64,000 nucleotides of DNA from Actinoallomurus purpureus. GTDB taxonomy: Bacteria; Actinomycetota; Actinomycetes; Streptosporangiales; Streptosporangiaceae. The notes under the pieces were generated by a model. The model was not told the origin of the DNA, did no database searches, and saw only the letters and a list, made by a program, of their open reading frames with translations. Position numbers and translations under genes: made by a program. The DNA is taken from positions 124,001 to 188,000 of the forward strand of contig NZ_JAMXMY010000007.1 of the NCBI RefSeq assembly GCF_024055795.1, read 5' to 3'. How positions within the stretch are numbered: the stretch's first letter is position 1; each line of letters opens with the position of its first letter. Below are positions 34,435-43,444 of the stretch, piece by piece.

Positions 34435-35100
34435 ATGCTGCTTCGCAAGTGGCTCCCCGCCCTGCTCACCACGGTCGTACTCACCGCATTGACCGGCACC
34501 GCCGCCGAGGCGGGCACCGTCCCGCCCGGTGCCACCGCCCACCCCTCGGCCACCTGCACAGTGACCAGCACACTCGCGGGCGATCACTACAGCGCCCTGC
34601 AGATCGCCCAGACCGCCAGGAACAACGGCTTCACCGGCCAGGGGCTGGTCGTCTCGGTGGCGGTGGCGCTGGCCGAGAGCAGCGGCTGGACCCGCGCGGT
34701 GCTGGTCGACTCCGACTGCAGCCGTGACCGCGGACTCTGGCAGATCAACTCCTACTGGCACTCCGAGGTGTCCGACGCGCAGGCGTTCGACCCGAACAGC
34801 GCCGCCCAGGCCTCCTACCGGATCTCCTCGTCCGGTGCCGACTGGACACCGTGGACGACCTACACCAACGGCGCCTACCAGCAGCACATGGCAGAGGCCC
34901 AGCAAGCGGTCGGCCAGCTCAATGGCGGGGGCGGCGGCACGGGCTGCGCCGGGCTGCCGGCCTGGAACGCCGGCACGGCCTACACCGGTGGGGCGAGCGT
35001 GTCGTACAACGGTCACCGCTGGACCGCCAAGTGGTGGACCCAGGGCGACGTCCCCGGCGCCAACGCGCAGAACGTGTGGACCGACAACGGTTCCTGCTGA
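34435..35100 (+). CDS. Secreted lysozyme-like protein with a chitin-binding domain
   Basis: This 221-residue protein has a signal peptide (about 1-27), then a transglycosylase/lysozyme-like domain (about 45-155) with VAVALAESSGWTRAV, where the Glu is the likely catalytic acid, and GLWQINSYWH. A Gly linker follows, then a CBM5/12-type domain (about 170-221, CAGLPAWNAGTAYTGGASV, HRWTAKWWTQGDVPG). It probably cuts peptidoglycan or chitin-like polymers outside the cell. GGAGG precedes the ATG. The catalytic assignment is by motif only. Confidence 0.88.
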   Translation: MLLRKWLPALLTTVVLTALTGTAAEAGTVPPGATAHPSATCTVTSTLAGDHYSALQIAQTARNNGFTGQGLVVSVAVALAESSGWTRAVLVDSDCSRDRGLWQINSYWHSEVSDAQAFDPNSAAQASYRISSSGADWTPWTTYTNGAYQQHMAEAQQAVGQLNGGGGGTGCAGLPAWNAGTAYTGGASVSYNGHRWTAKWWTQGDVPGANAQNVWTDNGSC

Positions 35101-35109
35101 CAGCTCAGT

Positions 35110-35138
35110 GGTGCGCCCGGCCCCGGGCCGGGCGCACC
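35110..35138 (+). terminator. Hairpin after the lysozyme-like gene
   Basis: GGTGCGCCCGGCC pairs perfectly with the bases at 35126-35138 across a 3-base loop, beginning nine bases after the stop. Confidence 0.75.
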
Positions 35139-35227
35139 GTCGGCGGGGTTCCCCTGCCGGATAAGGGGGCAGATGGCCGTTAGGGGCGTCGAGCGTCGGC
35201 GCCCGGCGAGCGCGTCAGGGGGATCAG

Positions 35228-35467
35228 ATGTCGTTCATGGACAAGGTCAAGAACCTTCTCGGCCAGCACGGCGACAAGGTCGACCAAGCGATCGAGAAGG
35301 CCGGCGACATGGCCGACCGCAAGACCGGCGGAAAGTACTCCAGCCAGATCGACACTGCTCAGGAGCAGGCCAGGAAATTCGTCGAACACTCCGGCGAGCC
35401 GCACCGGCCCGATCAGGACACCGCCGAGGACCCCGCCCGTCATACCGGCGGCGGTCAGGCGTCATAG
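35228..35467 (+). CDS. MT0933/Rv0909-like antitoxin family protein
   Basis: This 79-residue basic protein has the family N-terminus: MSFMDKVKNLLGQHGDKVDQ, then AIEKAGDMADRKTGGKYSSQ. The homologous M. tuberculosis protein is annotated as the antitoxin of a toxin-antitoxin pair. No toxin gene is adjacent, and this family is widely present as a single gene beside miaB/miaA in actinobacteria, so a true antitoxin role is doubtful. GGGGATCAG precedes the ATG. Its last six bases overlap the end of the convergent LigB-like gene. Confidence 0.85.
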   Translation: MSFMDKVKNLLGQHGDKVDQAIEKAGDMADRKTGGKYSSQIDTAQEQARKFVEHSGEPHRPDQDTAEDPARHTGGGQAS

Positions 35468-36145
35468 GGACTCGCGACGGCGAACCCAGCTCGCGACGAA
35501 GTACCCGACGCCGTACGGGGCCACGTCCGCGAGCAGCGCGGCGTCGAACCGCCCGTCTCCGGCCGCGCCGGCCAGCACCTGCCAGGACGCGCGCCCGGCG
35601 GCCCACAGCTCGGTGGCGAGGGCGGGGTCGAGTCCTGCCAGAGCCGCGCCGTCGGCCACGGCCAGTGCCGTCGCCGCCGTCGTGTCGAACGCGGCCGCGC
35701 GGGGGTCGAGATAGCCGGGCGCGGCCTGCGTACGGCGCGCCGACCCGTCGCCCATCACCAGGAGCGCGGCCGTGCCGGGCAGGGCCGCCAGGTCCGCGCC
35801 GATCCGGAGGCATTCTGCCGTCGGCGTGTCCTCGGCGACGCTCCGGAAGACGGCCGGCCGGTCGCCGAGCAGCCATCGGCCGATGGTCAGCGAGAGCGGC
35901 AGGACCGGCTCTCCCGCCCCGAACGTCAGGTCGACGCCGTACGGCCGCAGGGTGCCCGCCGCGCCGGCACCGAAGTCGAGGGCATGAGGCCCGGAGCCGA
36001 CCACGATGAGCCGGTCGGCGGCGCCGAGCCGCCGTACGGCCTCACCGCACGCCGCCCGCAGCCCGTCGAGCTCGGCGGCCGCGCCGTTCGCCACCTCGGG
36101 AACCAGCAGCGGCGGATGCGGGCACACCGCCGCGGAGATCAGCAC
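35462..36145 (-). CDS. LigB-like (class III extradiol dioxygenase fold) protein
   Basis: This 227-residue protein matches the actinobacterial group annotated as class III extradiol dioxygenase-like, found next to miaB. It has an N-terminal AAVCPHPPLLVPEVANG with the typical His and YGVDLTF. In the middle, ALLVMGDGSARRTQAAPGYL replaces the usual HGLGHR-like part. The true substrate is unknown and dioxygenase activity is unproven. I start at GTG 36145, preceded by GGGGTGG, 22 bases after the miaB stop. Confidence 0.82.
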   Translation of the reverse strand: MLISAAVCPHPPLLVPEVANGAAAELDGLRAACGEAVRRLGAADRLIVVGSGPHALDFGAGAAGTLRPYGVDLTFGAGEPVLPLSLTIGRWLLGDRPAVFRSVAEDTPTAECLRIGADLAALPGTAALLVMGDGSARRTQAAPGYLDPRAAAFDTTAATALAVADGAALAGLDPALATELWAAGRASWQVLAGAAGDGRFDAALLADVAPYGVGYFVASWVRRRESL

Positions 36146-36167
36146 GTGACCACCCCGGGCGGCGCGG

Positions 36168-37694
36168 TCACGGGCAGGAGGAGACCGGCGGCGAGGCGGG
36201 CCGCCCGATGCCCGGCATTCCCAGCGACACGCCCTTCGGCGCGGCCGTGCGCCGCTCCCACGCGTCACCCGCCCGGGTGCGCCGGACGGCGTGGACCGGC
36301 CCGTCCGCGACGAGGTGGTGCGGGGCGGCGTAGGTGACGTCGACGGTGACCATGTCGCCGGGCCGGGGCACCTCGACCTCGACCTCACCGAGACCGAAGT
36401 GGACGAGCCGGTTGTCGGGCGCCCGCCCGGACATGCGGTGCGTGCGCCGGTCCTTGCGGCCCTCTCCCTCGGCGACGAGCACCTCGAGGGTGCGGCCGAG
36501 CTGCTTCTTGTTCTCCGCCCAGGAGATCTCCTCCTGCAGGGCGACCAGGCGTTCGTACCGCTCCTGCACGACCTCCTTGGGCACCTGACCGTCCATCTCC
36601 GCCGCGGGCGTGCCCGGCCGCTTGGAGTACTGGAAGGTGAAGGCCCCGGAGAACCGCGCCTCGCGCACGACGTGCAGCGTCTGCTCGAAGTCCTCCTCGG
36701 TCTCGCCCGGGAAGCCGACGATGATGTCCGTGGTGATCGCGGCGTCCGGAATGGCGGCACGGACCCGCTCGATGATGCCGAGGTACCGCTCCTGGCGGTA
36801 GGACCGTCGCATCGCCTTCAGCACGCGGTCGGACCCGGACTGCAGCGGCATGTGCAGCGACGGCATGACGTTCGGCGTGTCGGCCATGGCCGCGATCACG
36901 TCGTCGGTGAAGTCGCGCGGGTGCGGCGAGGTGAACCGGACCCGCTCCAGCCCGTCGATCTCCCCGCAGGAGCGCAGCAGCTTGGCGAACGCGCCCCGAT
37001 CTCCACCTGCTCCTCCTTGGGGGTCGGCCCCCAGGCCCCCGAAGGCCGCGCCGTAGGAGTTGACGTTCTGCCCGAGGAGGGTGATCTCGCAGACGCCCTC
37101 GGCGACCAGTGCCTCGACCTCGGCGAGGATCTCGCCGGGGCGGCGGTCCTTCTCCTTGCCGCGCAGCGACGGCACGATGCAGAAGGTGCAGGTGTTGTTG
37201 CACCCGACCGAGATCGACACCCACGCGGCGTACGGGGACTCACGGCGGGTCGGCAGCGTGCTCGGGAACGTCTCGAGCGCTTCCTTGATCTCGACCTGCG
37301 CCTCTTCCTGGACGCGGGCGCGCTCCAGCAGCACCGGCAGCGAGCCGATGTTGTGGGTGCCGAACACGACGTCGACCCAGGGCGCGCGCTTCACGATCGT
37401 GTCGCGGTCCTTCTGCGCCAGGCAGCCGCCGACCGCGATCTGCATCCCGGCGTGGCCCTCCTTCACCGGCCGCAGGTGACCGAGGTTGCCGTACAGCCGG
37501 TTGTCGGCGTTCTCCCGCACCGCGCAGGTGTTGAACACGACGACGTCGGGCGTCGCCCCGTCGTCCGCGCGGGCGTAGCCAGCGTCCTCCAGCAGCCCGG
37601 CCAGCCGCTCGGAATCGTGCACGTTCATCTGGCACCCGTACGTGCGGATCTCGTACGTACGGGGCTGGTCGTCGAATGTCGTGGGCGCGCTCAT
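36168..37694 (-). CDS. miaB: tRNA methylthiotransferase MiaB
   Basis: This 508-residue radical-SAM enzyme converts i6A37 to ms2i6A37 in tRNA. The N-terminal UPF0004 domain carries cluster Cys in [18 protein letters not shown] and VGGCLAQ. The radical-SAM motif is [12 protein letters not shown], and a TRAM domain ends the core. An extra Gly-rich stretch of about 14 residues ([14 protein letters not shown]) sits before [14 protein letters not shown], where relatives have a short turn. ATG 37694 gives the standard N-terminus. The protein ends with a short Pro/Ser tail. Confidence 0.95.
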   Translation of the reverse strand: MSAPTTFDDQPRTYEIRTYGCQMNVHDSERLAGLLEDAGYARADDGATPDVVVFNTCAVRENADNRLYGNLGHLRPVKEGHAGMQIAVGGCLAQKDRDTIVKRAPWVDVVFGTHNIGSLPVLLERARVQEEAQVEIKEALETFPSTLPTRRESPYAAWVSISVGCNNTCTFCIVPSLRGKEKDRRPGEILAEVEALVAEGVCEITLLGQNVNSYGAAFGGLGADPQGGAGGDRGAFAKLLRSCGEIDGLERVRFTSPHPRDFTDDVIAAMADTPNVMPSLHMPLQSGSDRVLKAMRRSYRQERYLGIIERVRAAIPDAAITTDIIVGFPGETEEDFEQTLHVVREARFSGAFTFQYSKRPGTPAAEMDGQVPKEVVQERYERLVALQEEISWAENKKQLGRTLEVLVAEGEGRKDRRTHRMSGRAPDNRLVHFGLGEVEVEVPRPGDMVTVDVTYAAPHHLVADGPVHAVRRTRAGDAWERRTAAPKGVSLGMPGIGRPASPPVSSCP

Positions 37695-37876
37695 CTCATA
37701 GGAAAGAGTACGCGCGCCGGGCGGCGGACGGAGACTCCACGGCGCCGGCCGCGCACACGCCGGAGCACTCAAGATCGACTTCACGTCCCGACGCAGGCAG
37801 ACGCGGGATGCACCGTGACCGGATCGGTACCTCGCCTCTACTGCCACCGCAGGCGTTTGACGTACGCTTTACGCAC

Positions 37877-38659
37877 ATGACGGAGAGCGGCAAGGAGGCC
37901 CGGGAGGCCGAGGTGAGTGGCGGCGGACCGCTCGTGGTGCTTGAGAACGTCAACAAGTACTACGGCGAGCTCCATGTCCTCAAGGACATCGATCTCACCA
38001 TCCACCGTGGCGAGGTCGTGGTCGTGATCGGCCCGTCGGGAGGCGGCAAGTCGACGCTGTGCCGCACGATCAACCGGCTCGAGCCGATCGACGGCGGCAC
38101 CATCCGGATCGACGGCAAGGCGCTGCCCGAAGAGGGCAAGGCCCTGGCGCAGCTGCGCGCCGACGTCGGGATGGTCTTCCAGTCGTTCAACCTGTTCGCG
38201 CACAAGACCATCCTCCAGAACGTCACGCTGGGCCCGATCAAGGTCAGGAAGACGGACAAGACCGAGGCGGAGCAGCGCGCCATGGAGCTCCTCGAGCGCG
38301 TGGGCATCGCCTCACAGGCCGAGAAGTACCCCGCGCAGCTGTCCGGCGGGCAGCAGCAGCGCGCGGCGATCGCCCGGGCCCTCGCGATGCGGCCCAAGGT
38401 GATGCTCTTCGACGAGCCCACCTCGGCCCTCGACCCGGAGATGGTCAAAGAGGTCCTCGACGTCATGATCAACCTGGCGGCCGAGGGCATGACGATGGTC
38501 GTCGTGACGCACGAGATGGGGTTCGCCCGTGCATCGGCCAACAAGGTCGTGTTCATGGCGGACGGCCAGATCGTGGAGGAGAACACCCCCGGGGAGTTCT
38601 TCACCAACGCGCGGAGCGACCGCGCCAAGGACTTTCTGTCCAAGATCCTGACGCACTGA
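37877..38659 (+). CDS. gluA: Glutamate ABC transporter ATP-binding protein
   Basis: This 260-residue ATPase drives uptake of glutamate or a related polar amino acid. It has Walker A (GPSGGGKST), the Q-loop in [11 protein letters not shown], the signature LSGGQQQR and Walker B ([13 protein letters not shown]). ATG 37877 is used, but GTG 37913 with GGGAGG upstream is an equally good start and would remove 12 residues not found in most relatives. It is the first gene of gluABCD. Confidence 0.94.
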   Translation: MTESGKEAREAEVSGGGPLVVLENVNKYYGELHVLKDIDLTIHRGEVVVVIGPSGGGKSTLCRTINRLEPIDGGTIRIDGKALPEEGKALAQLRADVGMVFQSFNLFAHKTILQNVTLGPIKVRKTDKTEAEQRAMELLERVGIASQAEKYPAQLSGGQQQRAAIARALAMRPKVMLFDEPTSALDPEMVKEVLDVMINLAAEGMTMVVVTHEMGFARASANKVVFMADGQIVEENTPGEFFTNARSDRAKDFLSKILTH

Positions 38660-38740
38660 GCACCACGCGCTCACGGATCTGGACGGACTTAGGCCCGAGG
38701 AACCGCGGGGCGCGGTTCTCCACAAGAGCAGGGGAAGAGA

Positions 38741-39595
38741 ATGCGAGTACGTCATTTCGGCGTGACCGCGGCCGCGCTAGCGGTGGCCACGATGAGCGTC
38801 TCCGGGTGCGCGGCGAAGAAGAGCACCACGGTCGTCGACAAGGCCAAGGACGGCAAGAAGATCGTCATCGGCGTGAAGTACGATCAGCCCGGCCTCGGCC
38901 TGAAGACCAGCAGCGGAGTCGAGGGCTTCGACGTCGACGTCGCCAAGTACATCGCCAAGAAGCTCGGCGTCAAGGATGACAAGAAGATCGAGTTCAAGGA
39001 GGCCCGGTCGGCGAACCGGGAGACGTTCCTCCAGAACGGCACGGTCGACATGGTGATCGCCACCTACTCGATCACCGACGCCCGCAAGCCGAAGGTCACC
39101 TTCGGCGGCCCGTACGTCGTCACCCACCAGGACCTGATGGTCCGCGGCAACGACAGTTCGATCACGAGCGTGCAGTCGCTCAAGGGCAAGAAGCTGTGCG
39201 CGGTGTCCGGGTCGAACTCCTGGAAGAACGTCACCGAGGGCACCAACAAGCTCAACGCCAAGGTCGCCGCGACCACCGTCCCGGCCCAGGGCTACCTGGA
39301 GTGCATCACCAAGCTCAAGGGCGGCTCCGTCGACGCGGTGTCCACCGACGCCACCATCCTGGCGGGCTTCGCCACCAGGGAGGGCTCGGCGGTCAAGGTC
39401 GTGAACGCTCCGTTCACCGACGAGAAGTACGGCGTCGGCCTCAAGAAGGGCGACACCAAGACCTGCAACGCGGTGAACGACGCCATCAAGTCCATGTACT
39501 CCGACGGCACCGCCAAGCAGCTGTGGGAGAAGTGGTTCGCCAAGGCGAACCTGCCCATCGACGCGACCGCGCCCAGCCCTGAGGGCTGCAGCTGA
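38741..39595 (+). CDS. gluB: Glutamate-binding lipoprotein
   Basis: This 284-residue SBP_bac_3 family protein has a signal and lipobox with Cys23 (ATMSVSGCAA). The body shows VEGFDVDVAKYIAKKLG, MVIATYSITDARKP and VTFGGPYVVTHQDLMV, which form the amino-acid pocket. It is preceded by an 8-bp hairpin (38700-38718) and followed by a 15-bp stem that may hold its mRNA level above that of the permeases. Highly Lys-rich, as typical for GluB. Confidence 0.94.
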   Translation: MRVRHFGVTAAALAVATMSVSGCAAKKSTTVVDKAKDGKKIVIGVKYDQPGLGLKTSSGVEGFDVDVAKYIAKKLGVKDDKKIEFKEARSANRETFLQNGTVDMVIATYSITDARKPKVTFGGPYVVTHQDLMVRGNDSSITSVQSLKGKKLCAVSGSNSWKNVTEGTNKLNAKVAATTVPAQGYLECITKLKGGSVDAVSTDATILAGFATREGSAVKVVNAPFTDEKYGVGLKKGDTKTCNAVNDAIKSMYSDGTAKQLWEKWFAKANLPIDATAPSPEGCS

Positions 39596-39611
39596 GCCGC
39601 AGGCACGGGAT

Positions 39612-39644
39612 CGGCGCCGGTGGGCCGCGGGCCCACCGGCGCCG
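39612..39644 (+). promoter_or_regulatory. Intra-operon hairpin between gluB and gluC
   Basis: A perfect 15-bp GC stem (39612-39626 with 39630-39644) has a 3-base loop. It begins 17 bases after the gluB stop and ends 22 bases before the gluC start. It could stabilise or partly terminate the transcript, raising binding-protein levels relative to permease. Confidence 0.75.
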
Positions 39645-39666
39645 CTCGTAAGAGGGTAGGAGTGAG

Positions 39667-40356
39667 ATGAACTGGGACGTACTCCTCGACTTCAGTCCGC
39701 TGGCGGACAACGGTGACAAGCTCCTGACGGCGTTCTGGGCGACCATCCGGATCTCCCTGACGGTGGCCGTCCTGTCGCTGCTGATCGGCACGCTCATCAC
39801 CGCGATGCGCGTCTCGCCGATCCGGGTGCTCCGGATCGCCGGCGGGTTCTACGTCAACACGCTGCGGAACACCCCGCTCACGCTGGTGCTGCTGTTCTGC
39901 AGCCTGGGACTGAGCGACACGCTGAAGTTCAAGATCTCGGGCACGTCGACCGTCAACTTCTTCTGGCTGGCGGTCATCGGCATGTCGTTCTACACGGCGG
40001 CCTTCATCGCCGAGTCCCTGCGGGCCGGGATCAACACCGTGCCGATGGGGCAGGCGGAGGCGGCGCGCGCGATCGGGCTGACCTTCACCCAGTCGCTGCG
40101 CATGGTGATCATGCCGCAGGCCTTCCGGGCCGTCGTCGCGCCGCTCGGCAGCGTCATGATCGCGATGATCAAGAACACCACGGTGGTCCTGGTCGCCAGC
40201 TACTACGAAGCGGCCTCGCTGATGAAGGACATGTTCGAGCAGTACGGCGCCACGCTGCCGATCTTCATCGGCTTCGCGGTCGGGTTCATGTGCCTGACCC
40301 TGCCGACGGGCTTCTTCTTCGGATGGCTGGCCAAGCGAATGCAGGTGGCGCGATGA
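39667..40356 (+). CDS. gluC: Glutamate ABC transporter permease GluC
   Basis: This 229-residue permease of the HisM type has about five membrane helices, with GQAEAARAIGLTFTQSLRM as the ATPase-contact motif and ALRNTPLTLV-like NTLRNTPLTLVLLF near the N-terminal part. AGGAG lies upstream of the ATG. Its stop overlaps the gluD start (ATGA at 40353-40356). Confidence 0.94.
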   Translation: MNWDVLLDFSPLADNGDKLLTAFWATIRISLTVAVLSLLIGTLITAMRVSPIRVLRIAGGFYVNTLRNTPLTLVLLFCSLGLSDTLKFKISGTSTVNFFWLAVIGMSFYTAAFIAESLRAGINTVPMGQAEAARAIGLTFTQSLRMVIMPQAFRAVVAPLGSVMIAMIKNTTVVLVASYYEAASLMKDMFEQYGATLPIFIGFAVGFMCLTLPTGFFFGWLAKRMQVAR

Positions 40357-41285
40357 GCACGGTTACCGAGACCAAGCCGGCTCCCCGGCGGGCCGAGAAG
40401 CCGCAGGCGTCGGTCCTGTTCGACGCCCCCGGCCCCAAGGCCCGGCTCCGGCACAACATCCTGACGCTCGTCGCGGCGGTCGCCATCCTCGGCATCGTCT
40501 ACGTCGTCCTCGCGCGGCTCGACAAAGAGGGCCAGCTGGACGGCAAGCTGTGGAAGCCGTTCCTCAAGGGCTCGACCTGGACGGACTTCATCCTTCCGGG
40601 CATCGGCGGCACGCTGAAGGCGGCCTTCGCCGGAGCCGTGCTCGCCCTCCTGTTCGGCGTGCTGTTCGGGCTTGGCCGGCTGTCCGAACACCGGTGGATC
40701 AGGGTGCCCGCCGCGGCGGTCGTCGAGTTCTTCCGCGCCATCCCGCTGCTGATCCTGATCTTCTTCGTCTTCAGCGGGCCAGCCACGATCGCCACCGCGC
40801 TGAACCGCGAGTTCCCCGAGGTGAGCGCGTTCGCCGCGCTGGTCATCGCCCTGATGCTCTACAACGGCTCCGTGCTGGCGGAGATCTTCCGGGCGGGGAT
40901 CAACTCGGTGCCCCGGGGGCAGTCGGAGGCGGCGTACGTGATCGGCCTGCGCAAGAGCGGCGTGATGCGGCTGATCCTCATCCCGCAGGCCACGACCGCG
41001 ATGATGCCCGCCATCGTCAGCCAGCTCGTCGTCCTGCTGAAGGACTCCGCCCTGGGATGGATCATCGGCTACGAGGACCTGCTGAACACGGGGTACCGGC
41101 TCATCCCGGCTCAGTACAGCAACCTCATCCCGGCCGCGATCGTGATCGCGCTGATCTACATCGCGATGAACCTGGCGATCAGCTACCTGGCCACGTGGCT
41201 GGAGAAGCGGAGCCGGCGCAGCCGCAAGACCTCCGCCAAGACGCTCGGCACCGGCCTGTCCGGCGAGGTCATACCGGCGCCCTGA
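40353..41285 (+). CDS. gluD: Glutamate ABC transporter permease GluD
   Basis: This 310-residue permease has a cytoplasmic N-terminal extension of about 35 residues before the first helix, then the usual helices and GQSEAAYVIGLRKSGVMRLI as the coupling motif. The C-terminal tail is basic (KRSRRSRKTSAK). It pairs with GluC to form the channel. It ends the operon, followed by a strong hairpin. Confidence 0.94.
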   Translation: MSTVTETKPAPRRAEKPQASVLFDAPGPKARLRHNILTLVAAVAILGIVYVVLARLDKEGQLDGKLWKPFLKGSTWTDFILPGIGGTLKAAFAGAVLALLFGVLFGLGRLSEHRWIRVPAAAVVEFFRAIPLLILIFFVFSGPATIATALNREFPEVSAFAALVIALMLYNGSVLAEIFRAGINSVPRGQSEAAYVIGLRKSGVMRLILIPQATTAMMPAIVSQLVVLLKDSALGWIIGYEDLLNTGYRLIPAQYSNLIPAAIVIALIYIAMNLAISYLATWLEKRSRRSRKTSAKTLGTGLSGEVIPAP

Positions 41286-41301
41286 ACCAACGGCGACGCG
41301 G

Positions 41302-41329
41302 ACGGGCCGGTGGGGATCCACCGGCCCGT
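41302..41329 (+). terminator. Terminator of gluABCD
   Basis: A perfect 12-bp stem (ACGGGCCGGTGG with complement) and a 4-base loop lie 17 bases after the gluD stop, followed by TCGCGTTTC. Confidence 0.8.
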
Positions 41330-41404
41330 TCGCGTTTCATGATCGTGAGCGTCAAGTCACCGTTCGAGGTCCCATCGACGTCCTGTTTGCGAGACGATTC
41401 CGAT

Positions 41405-43402
41405 ATGACCGCTCGCGCTACCGCCGCCTATGGATCCTGGTCCTCTCCGATCTCCGCCGCCGACGTGGCCCGCGCGCGCCTGCGGCTCAGTTACCCCACG
41501 ATTCACGGCGATCGCGTGTGGTGGCAGGAGACCCGCCCGGAGAAGGGCGGCCGGACCACGATCGTGCGGTCCGGCGTGGATCTGCTGCCCGCCCCGTGGG
41601 ACGCCCGTACGCGCGTGAACGAGTACGGCGGGCGGTCCTACCTGCCCCTCCCCGACGGGGACGTCGTCTTCGCCAACTATGAGGACCAGCGGCTCTACCG
41701 CCTCACCCCGGGCGAGCTGCCCCGGCCGCTGACGCCGGAACCCGCCCAGCCGGCCGGCCTGCGCTACGCCGACTTCGCGCTGGCCCCCGACGGGCGGCAC
41801 GTCTGGTGCGTCTGTGAGGGTCACACCACCGGGGGCGTACGCCGGGCGATCGTCGCGGTACCCATCGACGGCACCGCCGCCGACAGCGCCGAGGCGATCC
41901 GCGAGCTGGTCAGCGGCGCCGACTTCTACGCGTTCCCCACCCCGTCCCCGGAGGGCGGCCATCTCGCGTGGACACAGTGGAGCCACCCACGGATGCCCTG
42001 GGACGGCACCGAGGTGCGGGTGGCTGCGTTCGACGAGACCGGCGCCCTCGACCGGCCGCGTCCGGTCAAGGGCGGCCTGAGCGAGTCGGCGCTCGCGCCC
42101 ACCTGGCTGAGCGAGTCCCGGCTGTACGTCGTGTCCGACTGGCCCGGCTGGTGGAACCTCTACGAGGTCGGCCTGCACGGCGAGTCGCCGCAGGCGCTGT
42201 ACCCGGCCGAGGAGGAGTTCGCCGGAGCGCTCTGGCAGCTCGGCGGCCGCCCGTACGCCGTCCTGGGCGACGGCCGGATCGCGGTGCTGCACGGCCAGGG
42301 CGACCAGCGGCTCGGCCTGTACGACCCCGAGACGGCCGAGCTGGTCGACTTCGACCTGCCCTACACCGACTGGAAGCTCCAGCTGTCCGCCGACGGGACG
42401 AGCATCGTGGGCGTCGCGGGAGCCCCCGACATCCCCTGGTCGGTGGTCGCGGTGGACGCCGACACCGGAGAGTCGAAGGTGCTGCGCAGCGAGCTCGACT
42501 CGCCGCCCGACGCGGCCTACCTTCCGCTGCCGCGCGCCCAGGAGCTGGAAGGCCCCTTCGGGCGCCCGGTGCACGCCTACGTGTACCCGCCGTCCAACCC
42601 GGCGTTCCAGGCACCCGGGGGCGAGCTGCCGCCGTACGTGGTCTTCGCGCATGGCGGCCCGACCGACCACACGACGAGCGTGCTCAACCTGGAGATCGCC
42701 TACTTCACGAGCCGCGGCGTCGGCGTCATCGACGTCAACTACGGCGGCTCCACCGGTTACGGCCGCGCGTACCGGGAGCGGCTGCGCCGCCAGTGGGGGA
42801 TCGTCGACGTGGAGGACAGCGTCGCCGCCGCCGAGGCGCTCATCCGCGGCGGCACCGCCGACCCCGACCGGCTGGCCATCCGCGGCGGCAGCGCCGGCGG
42901 CTGGACCACGCTGTGCGCGGTGACGCACACGACCCTGTTCAAGGCGGCCACCTCCTACTTCGGCATCTCCGACCCGCAGCACTGGCTGAAGGAGACCCAC
43001 GACTTCGAGTCGACGTACCTGTACGGGCTGATCGGGCCGGTCCCCGGCTTCGAGCGCACGTACGAGGAGCGTTCCCCGGTCGCGCGCGCGTCGGAGGCCT
43101 CCTGCCCCGTCCTGCTCCTGCAGGGGCTGGACGACCCGATCGTCGCCCCGCAGCAGTCGGAGCGGTTCGCCGAGGCGCTGGCGGACAAACAGATGCCGTA
43201 CGCCTACCTGACCTTCAAAGGCGAGTCGCACGGGTTCCGGCGGGCCGACACGGTCATCGCCTGCCTGGAGGCCGAGCTCGCCTTCTACGGGCGGACGCTC
43301 GGCTTCGAACCCAAGGACGTGCCGCCGGTAGAGCTCACCGTCGGCCGCCCGAACACCGTCGAAAGGGCCGACGAGCCGGGCGATGCCGAGGCGACCGGCT
43401 GA
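41405..43402 (+). CDS. S9 family prolyl-oligopeptidase-like serine peptidase
   Basis: This 665-residue protein has an N-terminal beta-propeller-like region (about 1-390) and a C-terminal alpha/beta-hydrolase domain. The nucleophile is S496 in IRGGSAGGWTT, with Asp near 577 (LDDPIVAP) and His near 609 (GESHGFR). It matches cytosolic dipeptidyl-peptidase/acylaminoacyl-peptidase-like proteins; no signal peptide is seen. ATG 41405 begins the conserved N-terminus (AYGSWSSPISAADVA). It is the first gene of the accessory block after gluD. Confidence 0.92.
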   Translation: MTARATAAYGSWSSPISAADVARARLRLSYPTIHGDRVWWQETRPEKGGRTTIVRSGVDLLPAPWDARTRVNEYGGRSYLPLPDGDVVFANYEDQRLYRLTPGELPRPLTPEPAQPAGLRYADFALAPDGRHVWCVCEGHTTGGVRRAIVAVPIDGTAADSAEAIRELVSGADFYAFPTPSPEGGHLAWTQWSHPRMPWDGTEVRVAAFDETGALDRPRPVKGGLSESALAPTWLSESRLYVVSDWPGWWNLYEVGLHGESPQALYPAEEEFAGALWQLGGRPYAVLGDGRIAVLHGQGDQRLGLYDPETAELVDFDLPYTDWKLQLSADGTSIVGVAGAPDIPWSVVAVDADTGESKVLRSELDSPPDAAYLPLPRAQELEGPFGRPVHAYVYPPSNPAFQAPGGELPPYVVFAHGGPTDHTTSVLNLEIAYFTSRGVGVIDVNYGGSTGYGRAYRERLRRQWGIVDVEDSVAAAEALIRGGTADPDRLAIRGGSAGGWTTLCAVTHTTLFKAATSYFGISDPQHWLKETHDFESTYLYGLIGPVPGFERTYEERSPVARASEASCPVLLLQGLDDPIVAPQQSERFAEALADKQMPYAYLTFKGESHGFRRADTVIACLEAELAFYGRTLGFEPKDVPPVELTVGRPNTVERADEPGDAEATG

Positions 43403-43416
43403 TCTGCGCCGTCGGC

Positions 43417-43444
43417 GTGACCGGTGCCGCCGGCGGCCGGTCAC
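43417..43444. terminator. Hairpin between convergent S9 peptidase and regulator genes
   Basis: GTGACCGG (43417-43424) pairs with CCGGTCAC (43437-43444), with an inner GCCGCCGGCGGC that extends the fold. It overlaps the regulator stop codon and probably works in both directions. Confidence 0.55.
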
